This document shows, piece by piece, positions 1-11,490 of a DNA stretch of 64,000 nt. Both the position numbers and the translations under genes were made by a program. Position 1 is the stretch's first letter. Each line of letters opens with the position of its first letter. Under the pieces are notes generated by a model. That model was not told the origin of the DNA. It saw only the letters and a list, made by a program, of their open reading frames with translations, and searched no databases. Origin of the DNA: Siphonodentalium dalli (Eukaryota > Mollusca > Scaphopoda > Gadilida > Siphonodentaliidae); the NCBI GenBank assembly GCA_032622095.1, contig CP136062.1, forward strand, positions 152,948,875 to 153,012,874, written 5' to 3'.

Positions 1-172
1 ATATGAACGTATTTCGTTCATTAAAATAAGCCCGTTATGTGCTTATTTTCATGAGAACAGGCTGGCTATTTCGCCTCCAGAACAAAGGCGAACATATTTA
101 AGGCTTATGGTTCATTGTGAATATTATATGTCAGTTTACGGCCTAATAATGCTTTATTCTCTTAGGTTACGT

Positions 173-590
173 TTATGCGCTGGCAAGTTTGCACGGTACG
201 GTTTGCAGGCATTTCGGCGTAGAAAACGATATGGTGCCATCATATTAACGGAAACAAGCATATAAAATGCATTTGCACCACAGCTAACTATATATATGTA
301 TACATGAGAAGTAAAATCTCTGTAGTTCCACATGTATCGATGCTACCGGAATTTGCCTGTAAATATCATGCAATTATCTCGCAAGAATCAATCATACAGG
401 TATTTGCAGGCAAATGTCAGTTGCGCCGTTACAAGTGGAACTACAGAAATATTACTTCTCATGTCGTTCGCTTTGGTAAAGATGCATATTATATGCACGT
501 TTACTTTCATAGTATGGCACCATGTGGTTTTCTATGATGAAATGCCTGTAAAACATACCGTGCAAACTTGCCAGCATATGAACGCACCCT
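173..590. mobile_element. Inverted-repeat element, GGCAAGTTTGCACGGTA family
   Basis: TGCGCTGGCAAGTTTGCACGGTA at 176-198 is inverted as TACCGTGCAAACTTGCCAGCATA at about 559-581. Inner arms (GGCATTTCGGCGTAGAAAAC and its partner) continue. Further copies are at 15160-15660, 25080-25720 and, split, 59084-62840. Confidence 0.65.
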
Positions 591-599
591 TATCAACGG

Positions 600-1918
600 T
601 CACATAGACATAAATATGGAAATCGTACCTCTATATAATAATTCATAGCGGCTCGACCTGCATGCTGGTAATTGTCAAATGTTCTCCGATATTAGAGGAG
701 CCAGAGATCCTGGTCATCATATAACTTTTTGTTTTGATAACATTTATAAGCAATAGATATGAGATCAGGTCAATTATGTTCCCTCAAATCTCGGAGAAGA
801 TATTGTCTCTCGTGGGTATAGGTTACGTGGTTAGCTGATGATCTAGCGAGATTACATTTTGCACAACGGAAATGATAGAAAGCATACCGGGGGATGAGAT
901 TGCAAGTCTTTAGTTGAGGGAAATCAGGGTAAGGTGAACAGAAAGTTAAACACCTGTCGTAACAAAATAATGGGATTGAGTATAATACACTAGTTTAATG
1001 TATTATGATTGAAAAAAAAATTTCAATTCAAATTAAACTTTCGTTTGTCTTCATACATGTTTTGACAAAAAGACAACCCATATACATTTAATAATCAACA
1101 TAGTTATATGTGTAGACATGAAACAGTCTCGAGCAGTCTGGCCCTCAGTATATAATCATTTTATAAATATGCATTAATATTAAAATCATATTCTATGTTC
1201 ATTACGCCTATTATCGTGGATATTGGCAAGCAGATCTGGCCCTGCCGTAGGAGGTGATGGACTAAATGTGATTAAAAACGTACTCGGTATTTGCGTACTT
1301 GAACGGGTGTGTGGTTATTGGTGTATCAATGCTATGGGTGTTGCCTGTTAACCGATGAACCTTTTAGCCAATTGGAACGTATGCCCTCTTTGTGAACATA
1401 TCTTATACGGGACGCATGCTGTGTAAATATTTCATAATTGTCATATAACTTTCGTTTGACATGTCCGATTTTAAAAATGTTTTACAAGCTTCATTGCCAA
1501 GCGCACACCATACACATATACGAAAAATGTACATATTATAGCACCAATATATTTATATATATATGCCTAATAATGTTACCATTTCTGACTACTAGTATAT
1601 GGTTTTCTGGTATATTATTGTTCCGCTCATGCATGGGCACTGCTGAATGATTTTATAAATAGAAAAGTTTTCACTGCACGGGCGGAGCGAGATATTTGTC
1701 ATAATCTAAAAGGAAAGCATGAGAGCATCATCGATATAGGTCCTTATATTGAAGAGGGTTTGTCTCGATGTTTACTGGGCCCTCGTCAGAAACAAATTGG
1801 TAGTAGTTGCTTAATGCATGTCTTGAATACAAATACGGTTCCCTCTTACAATCTGCCTTGTGACGTCATCGATACATAACACGATTTTTTTTAATATGTT
1901 CGATTTTGAATGAGTTCT
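600..1918. other. No gene seen; A/T-rich, mostly single-copy
   Basis: Short chance frames only. I see no matches to the repeat families, apart from the start of an older element near 1890. Confidence 0.5.
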
Positions 1919-2240
1919 TGTTGCCTTCGCGGTGGGTATGCTGTTAAATAGTCACATCCATGAAAACTGCCATGAACAGAAAGACATATTTTGTTCTTAT
2001 ACTAATCATAAATATCGCGTAAATAGTATGATATTGTCGAGTTCGTAAATTGTGTAATAATCCAGGTTAAAAGCCAAACATTTTTGGCGTTTTTTATATT
2101 AAAAAGCGTACGAACTTGACAATAACATACTATTTACGCGATATTTATGATTGGTATAAGAACAAAGTCTGTCTATATTTTAATATTCTTTCTGTTTATG
2201 GCGGTTATATACCCACCACGAAGACCATCCGTGCATTTAA
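1919..2240. mobile_element. Palindromic TTAA element, GGCGGTGGGTAT family, short form
   Basis: GCGGTGGGTATGCTG on the left is inverted at the right (ATACCCACC...CGTGCATTTAA, TTAA at 2237-2240). Internal arms share CGCGTAAATAGTATG. It is a shorter, older relative of the ~500-bp elements at 34087, 34777, 39546, 44856 and 63750. Confidence 0.5.
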
Positions 2241-2406
2241 GTCATAAAAGTATAGAAAATGAATGTACTTATTTCCAATTGATTGGAGACTTCATAGTTG
2301 ATGTGTACAGTGTACCAATATCCAAGTTGTTCGTCAAACAGATCTTGAGACAATTTGTTTTCGAAATATTATATTTCGTTATGTGCGTGCATCCATATGC
2401 CTTAAG

Positions 2407-2712
2407 AACTCAGGTTTTGATCTTTCTAAAAGTGAGTCTATATGACGGCTCTGGTGGCGTTTTCCCCCAGAAGACGACCAAACGTCTGGACACCACAATA
2501 TAATTGGCATTGTTTGGCCGCCCATGTCCACACAATCCCACCACGCACTCATCGGTGCCAATAGAGTATATATCCACAAGACCACTATATAGAATATACG
2601 TATCATCCGCCAGAAAAAAACTCTCCCCGCTGAAGATGTCAAATTCGAGTTCGCTTGCAGCAAATCGACGTGTTATCAGCTTCCCGCTATGCAATTCGCG
2701 TAAGTTTTGACA
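2407..2712 (-). pseudogene. Coding-like fragment of unknown product
   Basis: The minus-strand frame from a stop at 2713 to the stop near 2410 gives about 100 residues of balanced composition, including RRFAASELEFDIFSGESFFL and DECVVGLCGHG. The alternation of hydrophobic and polar residues looks protein-like, and the stretch is less A/T-rich than its surroundings. I do not recognise the family. It has no ATG, no convincing acceptor and only poor donor candidates, so a decayed exon or chance frame are both possible. Confidence 0.2.
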
Positions 2713-3129
2713 TTATCTCAAAGACCTGGTTCGGTTTTTACTTCATGCTGTGTGGTCACACGAAGAGCGTTCTGATGCAGCTAGTAGGATCTCTGACGAT
2801 AAAACCAGCATTTTATATCTAAATTTCATTTAAGTGGCAGGCAATTTCGGATTCTGACAATAATAGCCCAATTAATCCCAATTCTATGCTTGTTAGGAAT
2901 CTGGCACCACGCGGTGAAATTGTAAGTCAGCCCAGAGATAAGGTTTGCACCGAATGCTTCGTCTGAACCAGCTGTAAGATAGAGTAGCACGCGTACAAAA
3001 GCATTACACAAACCAAGTGTAAATTGTTTACTGGTTCAACACACACTGTACAATATACTGAACAACAGAATTTTGGTAAACGATTGTGCAGCCAGTCCAG
3101 CCCACAGTAAAGTTTTGTCAGCGATATAG

Positions 3130-3430
3130 TCTAAGATTTGCGATATCTTAGCATATGCTAAACAACATTGAATCAACTTCTTTGTAGTATACTGATCAGT
3201 CTAACAGAGCCGACATAACATTTTGACATAATGTTGTTTTGAAATTTGTCTGTCTGTAAGATGTGATCAGTGAACTTATTGCGTGATAGTTAGTCGTACG
3301 AACCACTTTTTCAGATCCCACATCACAGCTCACAGCATGGAATTGTTGTTGCCGTAATTATACATGTAACATCATTATAGGTCCGTATTCTCTGTCACCG
3401 TAAACGGACTCACAGAGACACTCACTACGC
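3130..3430. repeat. Dispersed copy of the ~360-bp repeat
   Basis: GCTAAACAACATTGA, CAGAGCCGACATAACATTTTG, TCTGTCTGTAAGATGTGATC and CATCATTATAGG... match the tandem array at 7450-8190. A further copy is at 3960-4225. Confidence 0.6.
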
Positions 3431-3959
3431 GCGCCGTGTGTATACTGTCCTAGAGATTCTAGATAGCTATGGTTCGCTGGGCGTTTTATTTATAGATGAT
3501 GGAAATTTATGGGAGGATTAAAAGTCGAACTGCCAACCGGAGGCCGAGTCCGGTAAAAGGTGTAGTTGGGAATTTCGTTTATTGTCCTTTACATTATTAT
3601 GTCAATGATGTTGATTTTTGGTTTGTGACAAGCTATGTCAATTACAAATAACAGAAATGAAAAAGATAATTTGTAAGTCTTATATTTCAACTTTTAAAGA
3701 CAATTTTCGATCTGCAGCCCACTGGGGGTTGTGGTCGGAGACGGCCGATTCGGCCGCCGGTGCTGGTTGTTATTTTAACGGAATTCTGAGTTGGTCATTC
3801 GCGAAACCAATATCAATGATTTTATATTGTATAATTACAATCATGGGTATATAATATATTATCTTGAGCGCGTTACGATTTCTGACATTGGTTTTCTTGT
3901 ATGCTATATGTTGCTCAGTTTGAATTTGAAGACGCACCTTCCCATATTACTGTTCAGTT

Positions 3960-4225
3960 TCTAACCTGGGAAATAATGATTTTTGTAAGCCATATTGTCT
4001 AAGATTTCTGATATCTCCAACATTTGCTAAACAGCATTGAAATAACTTCTTTGTAATTATATCAGTCTTACGGAGCCGACACAACATTTTGACATATTGT
4101 TGTTTTGAAAAATTTCTGTCTGTACAGTGTGATCGGTGAACTTAATGCGTGACAGTTGGTCGAACCATTTTTTTCAGATCCCACATTTGGATCACGGCAT
4201 GGAATTTTTGTTGCCATAACCAGGT
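3960..4225. repeat. Dispersed copy of the ~360-bp repeat
   Basis: Shares GTCTAAGATTTCTGATATCTC, CGGAGCCGACACAACATTTTG and CAGATCCCACATTTGGATCA with the other copies. Confidence 0.6.
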
Positions 4226-4340
4226 CAAGCAGATCCTGAATTAAACTATTACAGTTATATTTAAGTCAGTCTGAGTGTATTTAAGTATAATAGTTTAATT
4301 TGACAGTGCTAAATGTACATTTTCCATGTTTTGGGAGATA

Positions 4341-4457
4341 CAGTGAGAAACTTTGGGATCGCCCCTGCCAGTGAGAAACTTTGGGATCGCCCCTGCCAGT
4401 GAGAAACTTTGGGATCGCCCCTGCCAGTGAGAAACTTTGGGATCGCCCCCCCCCCCC
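4341..4457. repeat. 28-bp tandem repeat, 4 units
   Basis: CAGTGAGAAACTTTGGGATC plus GCCCCTGC, repeated four times. The last unit runs into a C tract (4446-4457). The units look identical, so the array is young. Confidence 0.85.
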
Positions 4458-4710
4458 ATGCCAGTGCACAATCTAATTGCCCTCTTAACAACATTACATC
4501 AAATGAACAATCCTTTTGCGCCCGTTTATTTCCTTGAATAATGCCACAAGTATGCCTCTCTAGATGACGTTAACATTCATAACAATATTTATACCTATTC
4601 AATTGTAATTGACTGCACGATCATGGGCCATCAAGATTAATCATTCGGCATGATTCGCGTGGATCAAGTCGTGTTATTTCATCACAACAAGAAACATGGT
4701 ACTGGGTTAT

Positions 4711-5540
4711 ATAGGAATCAGGGAGCTAAATGTGTTCCAGAGTCGGGGAGCGAGTACACCGTAGAATAAAGTTGAAGGTAACTGCACGAAGAATGACCTT
4801 CACCTGATACATGAGACACGTTATTAAAGGATGACATCGTGTTTATTTGATTTGTACATCATATCTAAATAATTTAAACTGGTGAATTAATTGGGGAATG
4901 GATTTTTGTGAGTGGGGAAATTGATTTAACTAGCTGCTGTAGTTCTGAGTTTTTCCAGACCAAATTTGGCTGTAGGATAGCCCTGTCGTACACTTGGGGA
5001 TTTATTTTAAAAAGTAAACACATGGCCTATGATTTTTCTTTCATTTTCGTGATCAACTGGTGTCAATCTAGCAGGGTAAACACCACTGGAATAGCCCGTA
5101 GGCTTCAATTCAGAGAATTCGGTCGAAACGTTAACACTGTCGCCTATGGGAAACAATTTAGTTCAGTGATTCCTATAAGAAAAATTTGAATTTTAAGAAT
5201 TTCACGTCTCGTCATGACAAGTTGTTAATTTCATATTTTCTTATTTTCAATGATAATGGCGACATGTTGGACAGATGTAAAGAAGAAACTATGTAGATAG
5301 TAAACAAAGTGACAAATCTGGGAATTAGGCATGGGCATTAGGTACCATGAGGGGGTCAGGGGTTCTAAAGCCCCCCCCCCAGTTCGAGGTATGCTAGCCC
5401 CCCCCCCCCCCCATTGGGGAAAGCTGACAATGGTTGACCTGACAGCTTCCGGCACCCAGTAGCCCCTATCGGGGATCGTAGCCCCACCCCAAGTTGGGGG
5501 GGGGGGGGTGATGGCATCAACACTATAGAGTTACTGCCGT
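4711..5540. repeat. Long form of a duplicated repeat (with C/G homopolymers)
   Basis: It starts GAATCAGGGAGCTAAATGTG and ends GATGGCATCAACACT. It carries long C runs (5371-5380, 5399-5412) and a G run (about 5497-5508). The copy at 6060-6300 matches three separate parts of it. Confidence 0.65.
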
Positions 5541-6059
5541 GCAAGACTGTCATGGGCAGGTCTGTTAAACAGACATTATGTTCTGCCATCTGGTAAAATT
5601 GCATGCCTGGGGCTTTGTTTGATGTTGTGTCATTATGTTAGATATTTCAATTGACTTATGGTTGCTTCATATTGCTATTAAAATATTTTTAATTAAAATT
5701 TTCTGTTAATTTTGGTAAATTTGTATTATAAATTGCCAAATTCTGTACGAAAAGGATTAAAATTGGAAAAGATATCACTCCCAAAATGCAGACTAACATT
5801 TCCTCTTCAATTTAGTAATATTGTGGTGTATAAGGGCATATTTCAGTTTGTACGAGATACATCAGCTAGTAAAATTGAAAAAAAGATCTAAATTTTTTGG
5901 TTTTATTTTGACGATTGACACTAATTTTCAGGAGCCCTCATATTGAAAAAATAAAACCAATACTACCCGATATAACCCATTTTTTGTTTCAGTAAGGTCT
6001 ATATTTGGATAAAATACTATAAGAAACGCTGTGTGGTACACATATACATATATATATAT

Positions 6060-6300
6060 GAATCAGGGAGCTAAATGTGTTCCAGAGTCGGGGAGCGAGT
6101 ACACCGCTAAAGGTGAAGGTAACTGAAGAATGACCTTCACCTGATACATGTTACACGTTATTAAAGGATGACATAGCTGGGTAAACACCACTGGAATAGC
6201 AATGGTTGACCTGACTGCTTCCGGCACCCAGTAGCCCCTATCGGGGATCGTAGCCCTACCCCAAGTGGGGGGGGGGTGGGTGATGGCATCAACACTAGAG
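6060..6300. repeat. Internally deleted second copy of the 4711-5540 repeat
   Basis: It joins segments equivalent to 4711-4838, about 5073-5096 and about 5428-5530 without the intervening sequence. The junctions lack GT...AG, so splicing is not indicated. Confidence 0.7.
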
Positions 6301-6423
6301 TTACTAGTTCCTATAGTGGGGCATTGATTTTGAATATTTTTTTTGTGAAATATGATTTTGGATTATCCCTCTTTTATCGAATTCACAAAACGACAATATC
6401 CATATTCAACTATTATAGCTGAG

Positions 6424-6559
6424 TTAACCCTTTACTCAACAAAACGGCCAAACCCGGCCAAATAAAGCTTCAACAGTCTAAAATATCTTCGGTCTGTCTC
6501 AATAGAACCATACAAAACATAGTCGTATAAGAGCGACGTATTTTATCCAAAAGGGTTAA
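6424..6559. mobile_element. TTAA-flanked MITE, short form without hairpins
   Basis: It starts TTAACCCTTTACTCAACA and ends AAAAGGGTTAA, with TTAA at both ends. The left 90 bp match the left part of the 390-bp elements at 21271 and 42745 (GGCCAAATAAAGCTTCAAC, AATATCTTCGGTCTGTCTCA), but the hairpin pair is absent. TTAA target sites and CCCTTT ends fit the piggyBac superfamily. Confidence 0.7.
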
Positions 6560-7193
6560 ACAGATGCGGAGATTTAAACCAGAAACTTTTAGAAACGCAA
6601 ACATGTTCGGTAGCGAAATATTTCACCGATAGATCACTACGCTACCAATACGCCATACCGCATGGAATTCCAAAGAAGTAAGCAATAAAATAAAGCGACA
6701 AAGTATTTGGACAAATTGACAACATAATCATGAATCGCGAGAGTTTGGGGAAAATGTTAATTAGGCCACGAAGCGATTGGGATAACTCTTGAGGAGGAAT
6801 GGGGAGAACTATATTTTTACACGTAGGGGTGAGCGGCGCGGTCGGTGTCAACTTTCTTTCCAACTTATCGATCGAAGAAGACGGTCACCAATTTTTGAAA
6901 ACCCTCCCTCCCTCCCATTTTTCGTGGTTGTTGGAGAGCACACAGGGTTGATGTCTTTGCCCCCCCCCCACCTTTCGGGGTTTGTTTTTGATGGCGGCGG
7001 TTATTGCGCCTCAAAAATTGTTAATTGTTTTTATTATTATTCATGTATCGGCTTCCTGTAATTATGTTTTGCTAAACAGGTAGCTAAAACCGCATTCCAT
7101 TGTTTGTCTTTATTTTAACCCTGTGGGATAAATATGGATATCATTGGAACCGGCTCCTTGACCACATTGTGATAGTTACAGTTATGCCCTGTG

Positions 7194-7260
7194 CCAATGC
7201 ATTCTCTTATATATGCGAGTCGACCATAGGTCGCCTCGCATATATAAGAGAATGCATTGG
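7194..7260. repeat. 67-nt near-perfect hairpin (left member of pair)
   Basis: The stem has 26 bp (CCAATGCATTCTCTTATATA and on to GCGAG), one T/C mismatch, 5 bp (CGACC/GGTCG) and a 3-nt loop ATA. It is the exact reverse complement of the second member at 7343-7409. Other pairs are at 21424, 35657, 42899 and 51357. Confidence 0.9.
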
Positions 7261-7342
7261 CCTAAAAAAAACTCTTTTTTTAACACTTTTTACCATTTTT
7301 TCTTACATTCTTTAACAATTTTATAATTTTTAATGTGTTAAG

Positions 7343-7409
7343 CCAATGCATTCTCTTATATATGCGAGGCGACCTATGGTCGACTCGCATATATAAGAGA
7401 ATGCATTGG
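7343..7409. repeat. 67-nt near-perfect hairpin (right member of pair)
   Basis: Reverse complement of 7194-7260, loop TAT. Because each member is self-complementary and the two are also inverted to each other, the pair can form two small hairpins or one long stem. Confidence 0.9.
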
Positions 7410-7449
7410 CACAGGGCCCTTCTGTTTGGGTAAAGGGTTAAGATGTGTC

Positions 7450-8190
7450 TGGTATGATAACATCATTATAGGACCATATTCTCTGTCACCGTAAGCGGAC
7501 ATGCAGAGACACTCATACATTATGCTAATATTCAGTTTCTAAACCGGGAAATAATGATATCGTAGAGTTTTGTTCGCGATCATGTCTAAGATTTGCAATA
7601 TCTCCAACATTTGCTAAACACCATTGTAACAACTTCGTTGTAATACTGATCAGTCTTGCAGAGCCGACATAACATTTTGACATATCGTTGTTTTGAAATT
7701 CGTATGTCTGTAAGATGCGATCAGTGAAGTTATTACGTAACAGTTGGTCGCATGAACCACTTTTTTCCAGATCCTACATTTGGATCATGGCATGCACGAA
7801 ATCGGAATTGTTGTTGCCATAACATCATTATAGGAACGTATATTCTCTGTCGCCGAAAACGGACTCGCAGAAACAAGCATATGTTATGCTAATGAGTTTG
7901 AATTTGAAGATGCCCCACCCACATACTATTGTAAAATTTTATAAACCAGGAACTAATTATATCGTAAAGTTTTGTAAGTCGAAAAGTCTAACATTTGCGA
8001 TATCTTAACATATGCTAAACAATATTGAAATAACTGTATATATAGTACTGATCAGTCTGATTCAGAGCCGATATAACCGATAGTTTTACATTATACGTTG
8101 TTTTTAAATGTGTCTGTCTGTAAGATGTGATATAATAACGGTCAGTCGCATTCATCATCCGATCAGATCCCACATGCGAAGACAGTGACT
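7450..8190. repeat. Tandem ~360-bp repeat, about two units
   Basis: AACATCATTATAGGA recurs at 7460 and 7821. The order TTCTCTGTC, GTCTAAGATTTGC, GCTAAACA, AGAGCCGA, TCTGTCTGTAAGATG is kept in both units. Same family as 3130-3430 and 3960-4225. Confidence 0.65.
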
Positions 8191-8689
8191 CTGGCTGAGC
8201 GTTTGCGGGCAAACGCCCCCCTTGTAGACAATGCACTCTATATAAGTATGGTATGCTGGCTAAATGTACGTCAAACTCTGGGTGTGGTTACAATATGCGA
8301 ATTTGCAAGTTAGCCTCATTTGAAATTTATTTGCAAGTAGAACCGAGCGTGATGTCTGCATACCCGAAACTATATGGACCATGTCTTCTCGGTTCACAAC
8401 AGCTTGGGATATCGGTTGCGATGAAATCATGATCGGAACTGATGTTATGGAACAATAAGTCTTTATTGTATTGCAGTATTTGAATTTGAACGTTTTAGAC
8501 TTATTGAATTGTTCAAACTGTTCAAACTAGACTCGACTGATACGATCATTCAGCATGACATGCCTGCTGAATATATGTAGTGGCAGGGCTGGTAAACTGG
8601 AGTGGAAATGATTAGATGTATAGTATTCAACCATATAACTGTATCCCCTCAATACCGAAGACTGAGTATTCCGACGACCCGATACACCG

Positions 8690-8905
8690 AAGTTCTGATT
8701 CTACCAAAATCCAATTATCTGAAGTTCTGGTTCTATCAATTAAGATCTAATTATCTGAAGTTATGGTTCTACCAAGGTCCAATTCTCTGAAGTTCTGGTT
8801 CTATTATACCAAGATCCAATTCTCTCTGAAGTTCTGGTTCTACCAAGGTCCAATTCTCTGAAGTTCTGGTTCTATTATACCAAGATCCAATTCTCTGAAG
8901 TTCGG
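8690..8905. repeat. Minisatellite, 32-36-bp unit
   Basis: TCTGAAGTTCTGGTTCTACC AAGGTCCAATTC-type units repeat about six times with small length changes. Confidence 0.7.
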
Positions 8906-9599
8906 ATCCCCCGATGCTCCGGGTGGTCCGATGGGCGCCCATGCACTACCACGAAGGTTCAATTATTCACTTCACGAGTGTCATATATATATAGGTTGAA
9001 GGCCCAATCGCCGAAGCCCGAATTCTCCGAATGCGCAATATTCTAAAGCTTACGACACATATATATACGCCTGCTACTTCAGATATTCCCAATACGTATA
9101 CATATATAAGCTGAACACACGTATACATGCACATTCGCAGATACCATATATATCCGCGTATGAACTACCAGTAATTTGAACTTGAAAGCTCGGACGATTC
9201 CATCCGTTCAGTGATATATAGGCCCATGCAGGGAGTAGTTTATGATGACTTATTTGGAACCTATCTGATCGCCTGGTCGCCCATCTCGCGAAGGAGTCAT
9301 CTTAATTATACCACATGCATTTAGTGTTCTGAGTTCATTCGATTTGTGTTGATTTGTATATTTGTATATATGGTTGCACGTATATTGGGTAACGATATGT
9401 GCTATATATTATATAAAGACTCTGCATGTTGGATGTTCAGGAAATAACAAACATCGGATCGAACCCGCGGGAGACAGATATGGACGTATATACATGCATA
9501 TAAACGCAGGAATGTTATAAACTCAGAGATCTCGGGTCTAGATCAGGGTTTATTTCTTGTATTCACAATTAAATTCCCAGTTAACTCGTCGGTGCTTAA
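8906..9599. other. No gene seen; A/T-rich intergenic sequence
   Basis: Contains TATATA-rich stretches and a B-box-like sequence on the minus strand (near 9456) without a tRNA fold. Confidence 0.5.
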
Positions 9600-9742
9600 T
9601 TAACACTTTCATTACGGGAGCTTCCTGCAATTTTGCTAAAACCCTGTGCCAGTGCATTCTCTTATATATGCTATAGTCTTCCACATGGACTCTAGCATAT
9701 AAGAGAATATATTGTCTTAACAATAGTTACCTTGACCTTGTA

Positions 9743-9750
9743 CGTCAGAC
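9743..9750. repeat. Target-site duplication, left copy
   Basis: CGTCAGAC, identical to 10863-10870, directly abuts the CAGGG end of the hAT-type element. Confidence 0.88.
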
Positions 9751-10862
9751 CAGGGATGTGGCTAGAGGGTCTCCGCTGGGGGGGGGGTGTCCACCTAGGG
9801 AATTTCCAACTGCACCCCCCCCCCCCACTTGAGTCGGAATCGCACCAACACAACTTTTTGCATAATTCCATTTGCACCCCTCTTGTACTTCATGCTCAGG
9901 CCTAATTTCCTATATATTCATAAGCCATGCTTCTATTTTCCCAGTATGAGAACATTAAGATATTTTAACCTGAAAATTGCCCCCAAAAAAACAACTAGTG
10001 ATCTAATTCCAGACAAATGCACACAGCTACCGACAACAGACCAGGAAACACCAGGCCGACCATGGTTGTTCGGCCCGGTGTGAGAAAATTTTGAAAACTA
10101 TACAAGAAAATCACAAATCCTAGCATCTAGACTGGCCTCAACTGAAGCTTTCCTAGTGTTGGAAATTTCAAACCTCATGCTCCCCCTCAGGTTGGAAAAT
10201 TCTTCAACTGATGACCATTTATGTCTACAAGTTTGACCAAATGTAGTAAAATATCTTTTGCTAAACTAATTAGCAGTTTTGTATTGGCCATGTGGATGGG
10301 GCAATGACACACCGGGCCGACCATGGTTCGGCCCGGTGTGCGAAAATTTTGAAATCTGAACAAGAAAATCGCAAAATCCTAACATCTAGACTAGCCTCAA
10401 GCCTTCCTACTGTTGGAAATTTCAAACCCTACACCCCCACTTAGGTTGGAAAATTTCCAACTGATGACAATTCCAATGACAATGTTGAACAATTGTATGA
10501 CAATATTGTTTTCTTAAATTAACTAGAAGTTTTTGACTGGCCACGGGGGAGGGACCAGGACACAAGCTTTCCAAGTGTTGGAAATTTCCAACCTGTCACC
10601 CCCTTAAGGTTGGAAAATTTCCAACTGATGTCCATTTCTGTCAACATTTTTGACCAAAAATAGGAACATATGCAAATATTGGTCGAAAAACAATAAATTC
10701 CCCCCAATAAATTGTTTTATAATCAAACTACAAGAACATTTTCAACCTATTGTTGGTGTGAAATTTCGTTGTGGCAGGTATGAAATTTCCAACTATTGAA
10801 AATATAGCTCTCTGCTGGGGGGTGAGACACCCCCCACACCCCCCCCTCTAGCAACACCCCTG
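9751..10862. mobile_element. Non-autonomous hAT-type transposon with 8-bp TSD
   Basis: The element starts CAGGGATGTGGCTAGAGGG and ends CCCCTCTAGCAACACCCCTG, terminal inverted repeats with the CAGGG start common among hAT elements. It is bounded by a perfect 8-bp direct repeat, CGTCAGAC, at 9743-9750 and 10863-10870; hAT elements make 8-bp duplications. It has no transposase frame. The interior has about three degenerate tandem units (period roughly 240-265 bp), each carrying TTGGAAATTTC and TTGGAAAATTTCCAACTGATG-like pieces, plus GGCCCGGTGTG palindromes. It interrupts an older TTAA element (9600-11004). Confidence 0.88.
10308..10340. repeat. 33-nt GC-rich palindrome inside the hAT element
   Basis: CACACCGGGCCGA on the left pairs with TCGGCCCGGTGTG on the right around CCATGGT. 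A related, less perfect copy is at 10049-10082. It is the most GC-rich spot in an A/T-rich element. Confidence 0.7.
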
Positions 10863-10870
10863 CGTCAGAC
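10863..10870. repeat. Target-site duplication, right copy
   Basis: CGTCAGAC directly follows the CCCTG end of the hAT-type element. Confidence 0.88.
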
Positions 10871-11334
10871 TTTAGTCAGTGCATTCTCTTATATATGTGC
10901 GAGGCTCCCTGTCGAGGGCTCGCAATATATAAAGTAATGCACTGGCACAGTATATTTAATGCTGCATCAGCGCAGCTCCCGTCACGAATTTCATGAAAGG
11001 GATAATTTTTATCAGAATCAACCCACAGTCAATAAATCGATTTCAAGCTCATTCAAATTAAGTATTCAGGTTTGTTGTGGCACTAGACAAAGAAATGTCA
11101 CGACTGAGCCAATGTGGTCCTGAATGTGTTGCTGAATTGTTTCACACTGGACACCCTCCAGTTTCGGAATTCGCTTGAAGTATACATATATACAGATGTG
11201 GCATAAGGGATTTAACCGAGGAGTTTAGCAAGATCTGTGGGTCTTTTTGAATTAGAAATTTTGTGTTCTCAACCGACCTTGACATGACTGTGACTGAATT
11301 GGTTCAAAGAACAATTAGGAGATAAAAGTACTCT

Positions 11335-11490
11335 GTTGAGTTATAATGAAAATGACTCCAGTCATAAATTCATTTCCATTATAATTACCATATTGTTTGC
11401 ATCGTTCACAAGTGTATTTTGAACTAACCCATGGCTCAAATTCATTCATGTGTTGCATATATTCTTTTGAATAGTCCCGTAAGGAGTATA
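11335..11490. mobile_element. Partial palindromic MITE, GTACACTAAAT family
   Basis: Only the centre and one arm remain (ATAATGAAAATGACTCCAGT, ATTACCATATTGTTTGCAT, CCCATGGCTCAAATTCATTC). Confidence 0.5.

Larger units (their letters stand above)
7115..7441. mobile_element. TTAA-flanked hairpin MITE, left end deleted
   Basis: It ends GGGTAAAGGGTTAA at 7438-7441 like the full elements. On the left, TTAACCCT is joined directly to the internal part (AATATGGATATCATTGGAAC), so about 90 bp are missing. It carries an inverted pair of near-perfect 67-nt hairpins at 7194-7260 and 7343-7409. Confidence 0.75.
9600..11004. mobile_element. TTAA-flanked MITE carrying two degenerate hairpins, interrupted by hAT
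   Basis: The left end at TTAA 9600-9603 (ACTTTCATTACGGGAGC) pairs with the right end (GCTCCCGTC...CATGAAAGG, then GATAA at about 11004). Without the hAT insert it is about 290 bp. It holds two diverged copies of the 67-nt hairpin (9648-9711 and 10876-10948). A sister copy is at 36128-36376. Confidence 0.65.

Noticed and set aside
9440-9480. Possible tRNA on the minus strand (GGTTCGATCC B-box-like)
   Set aside because: No A box, acceptor stem or anticodon arm can be placed upstream.
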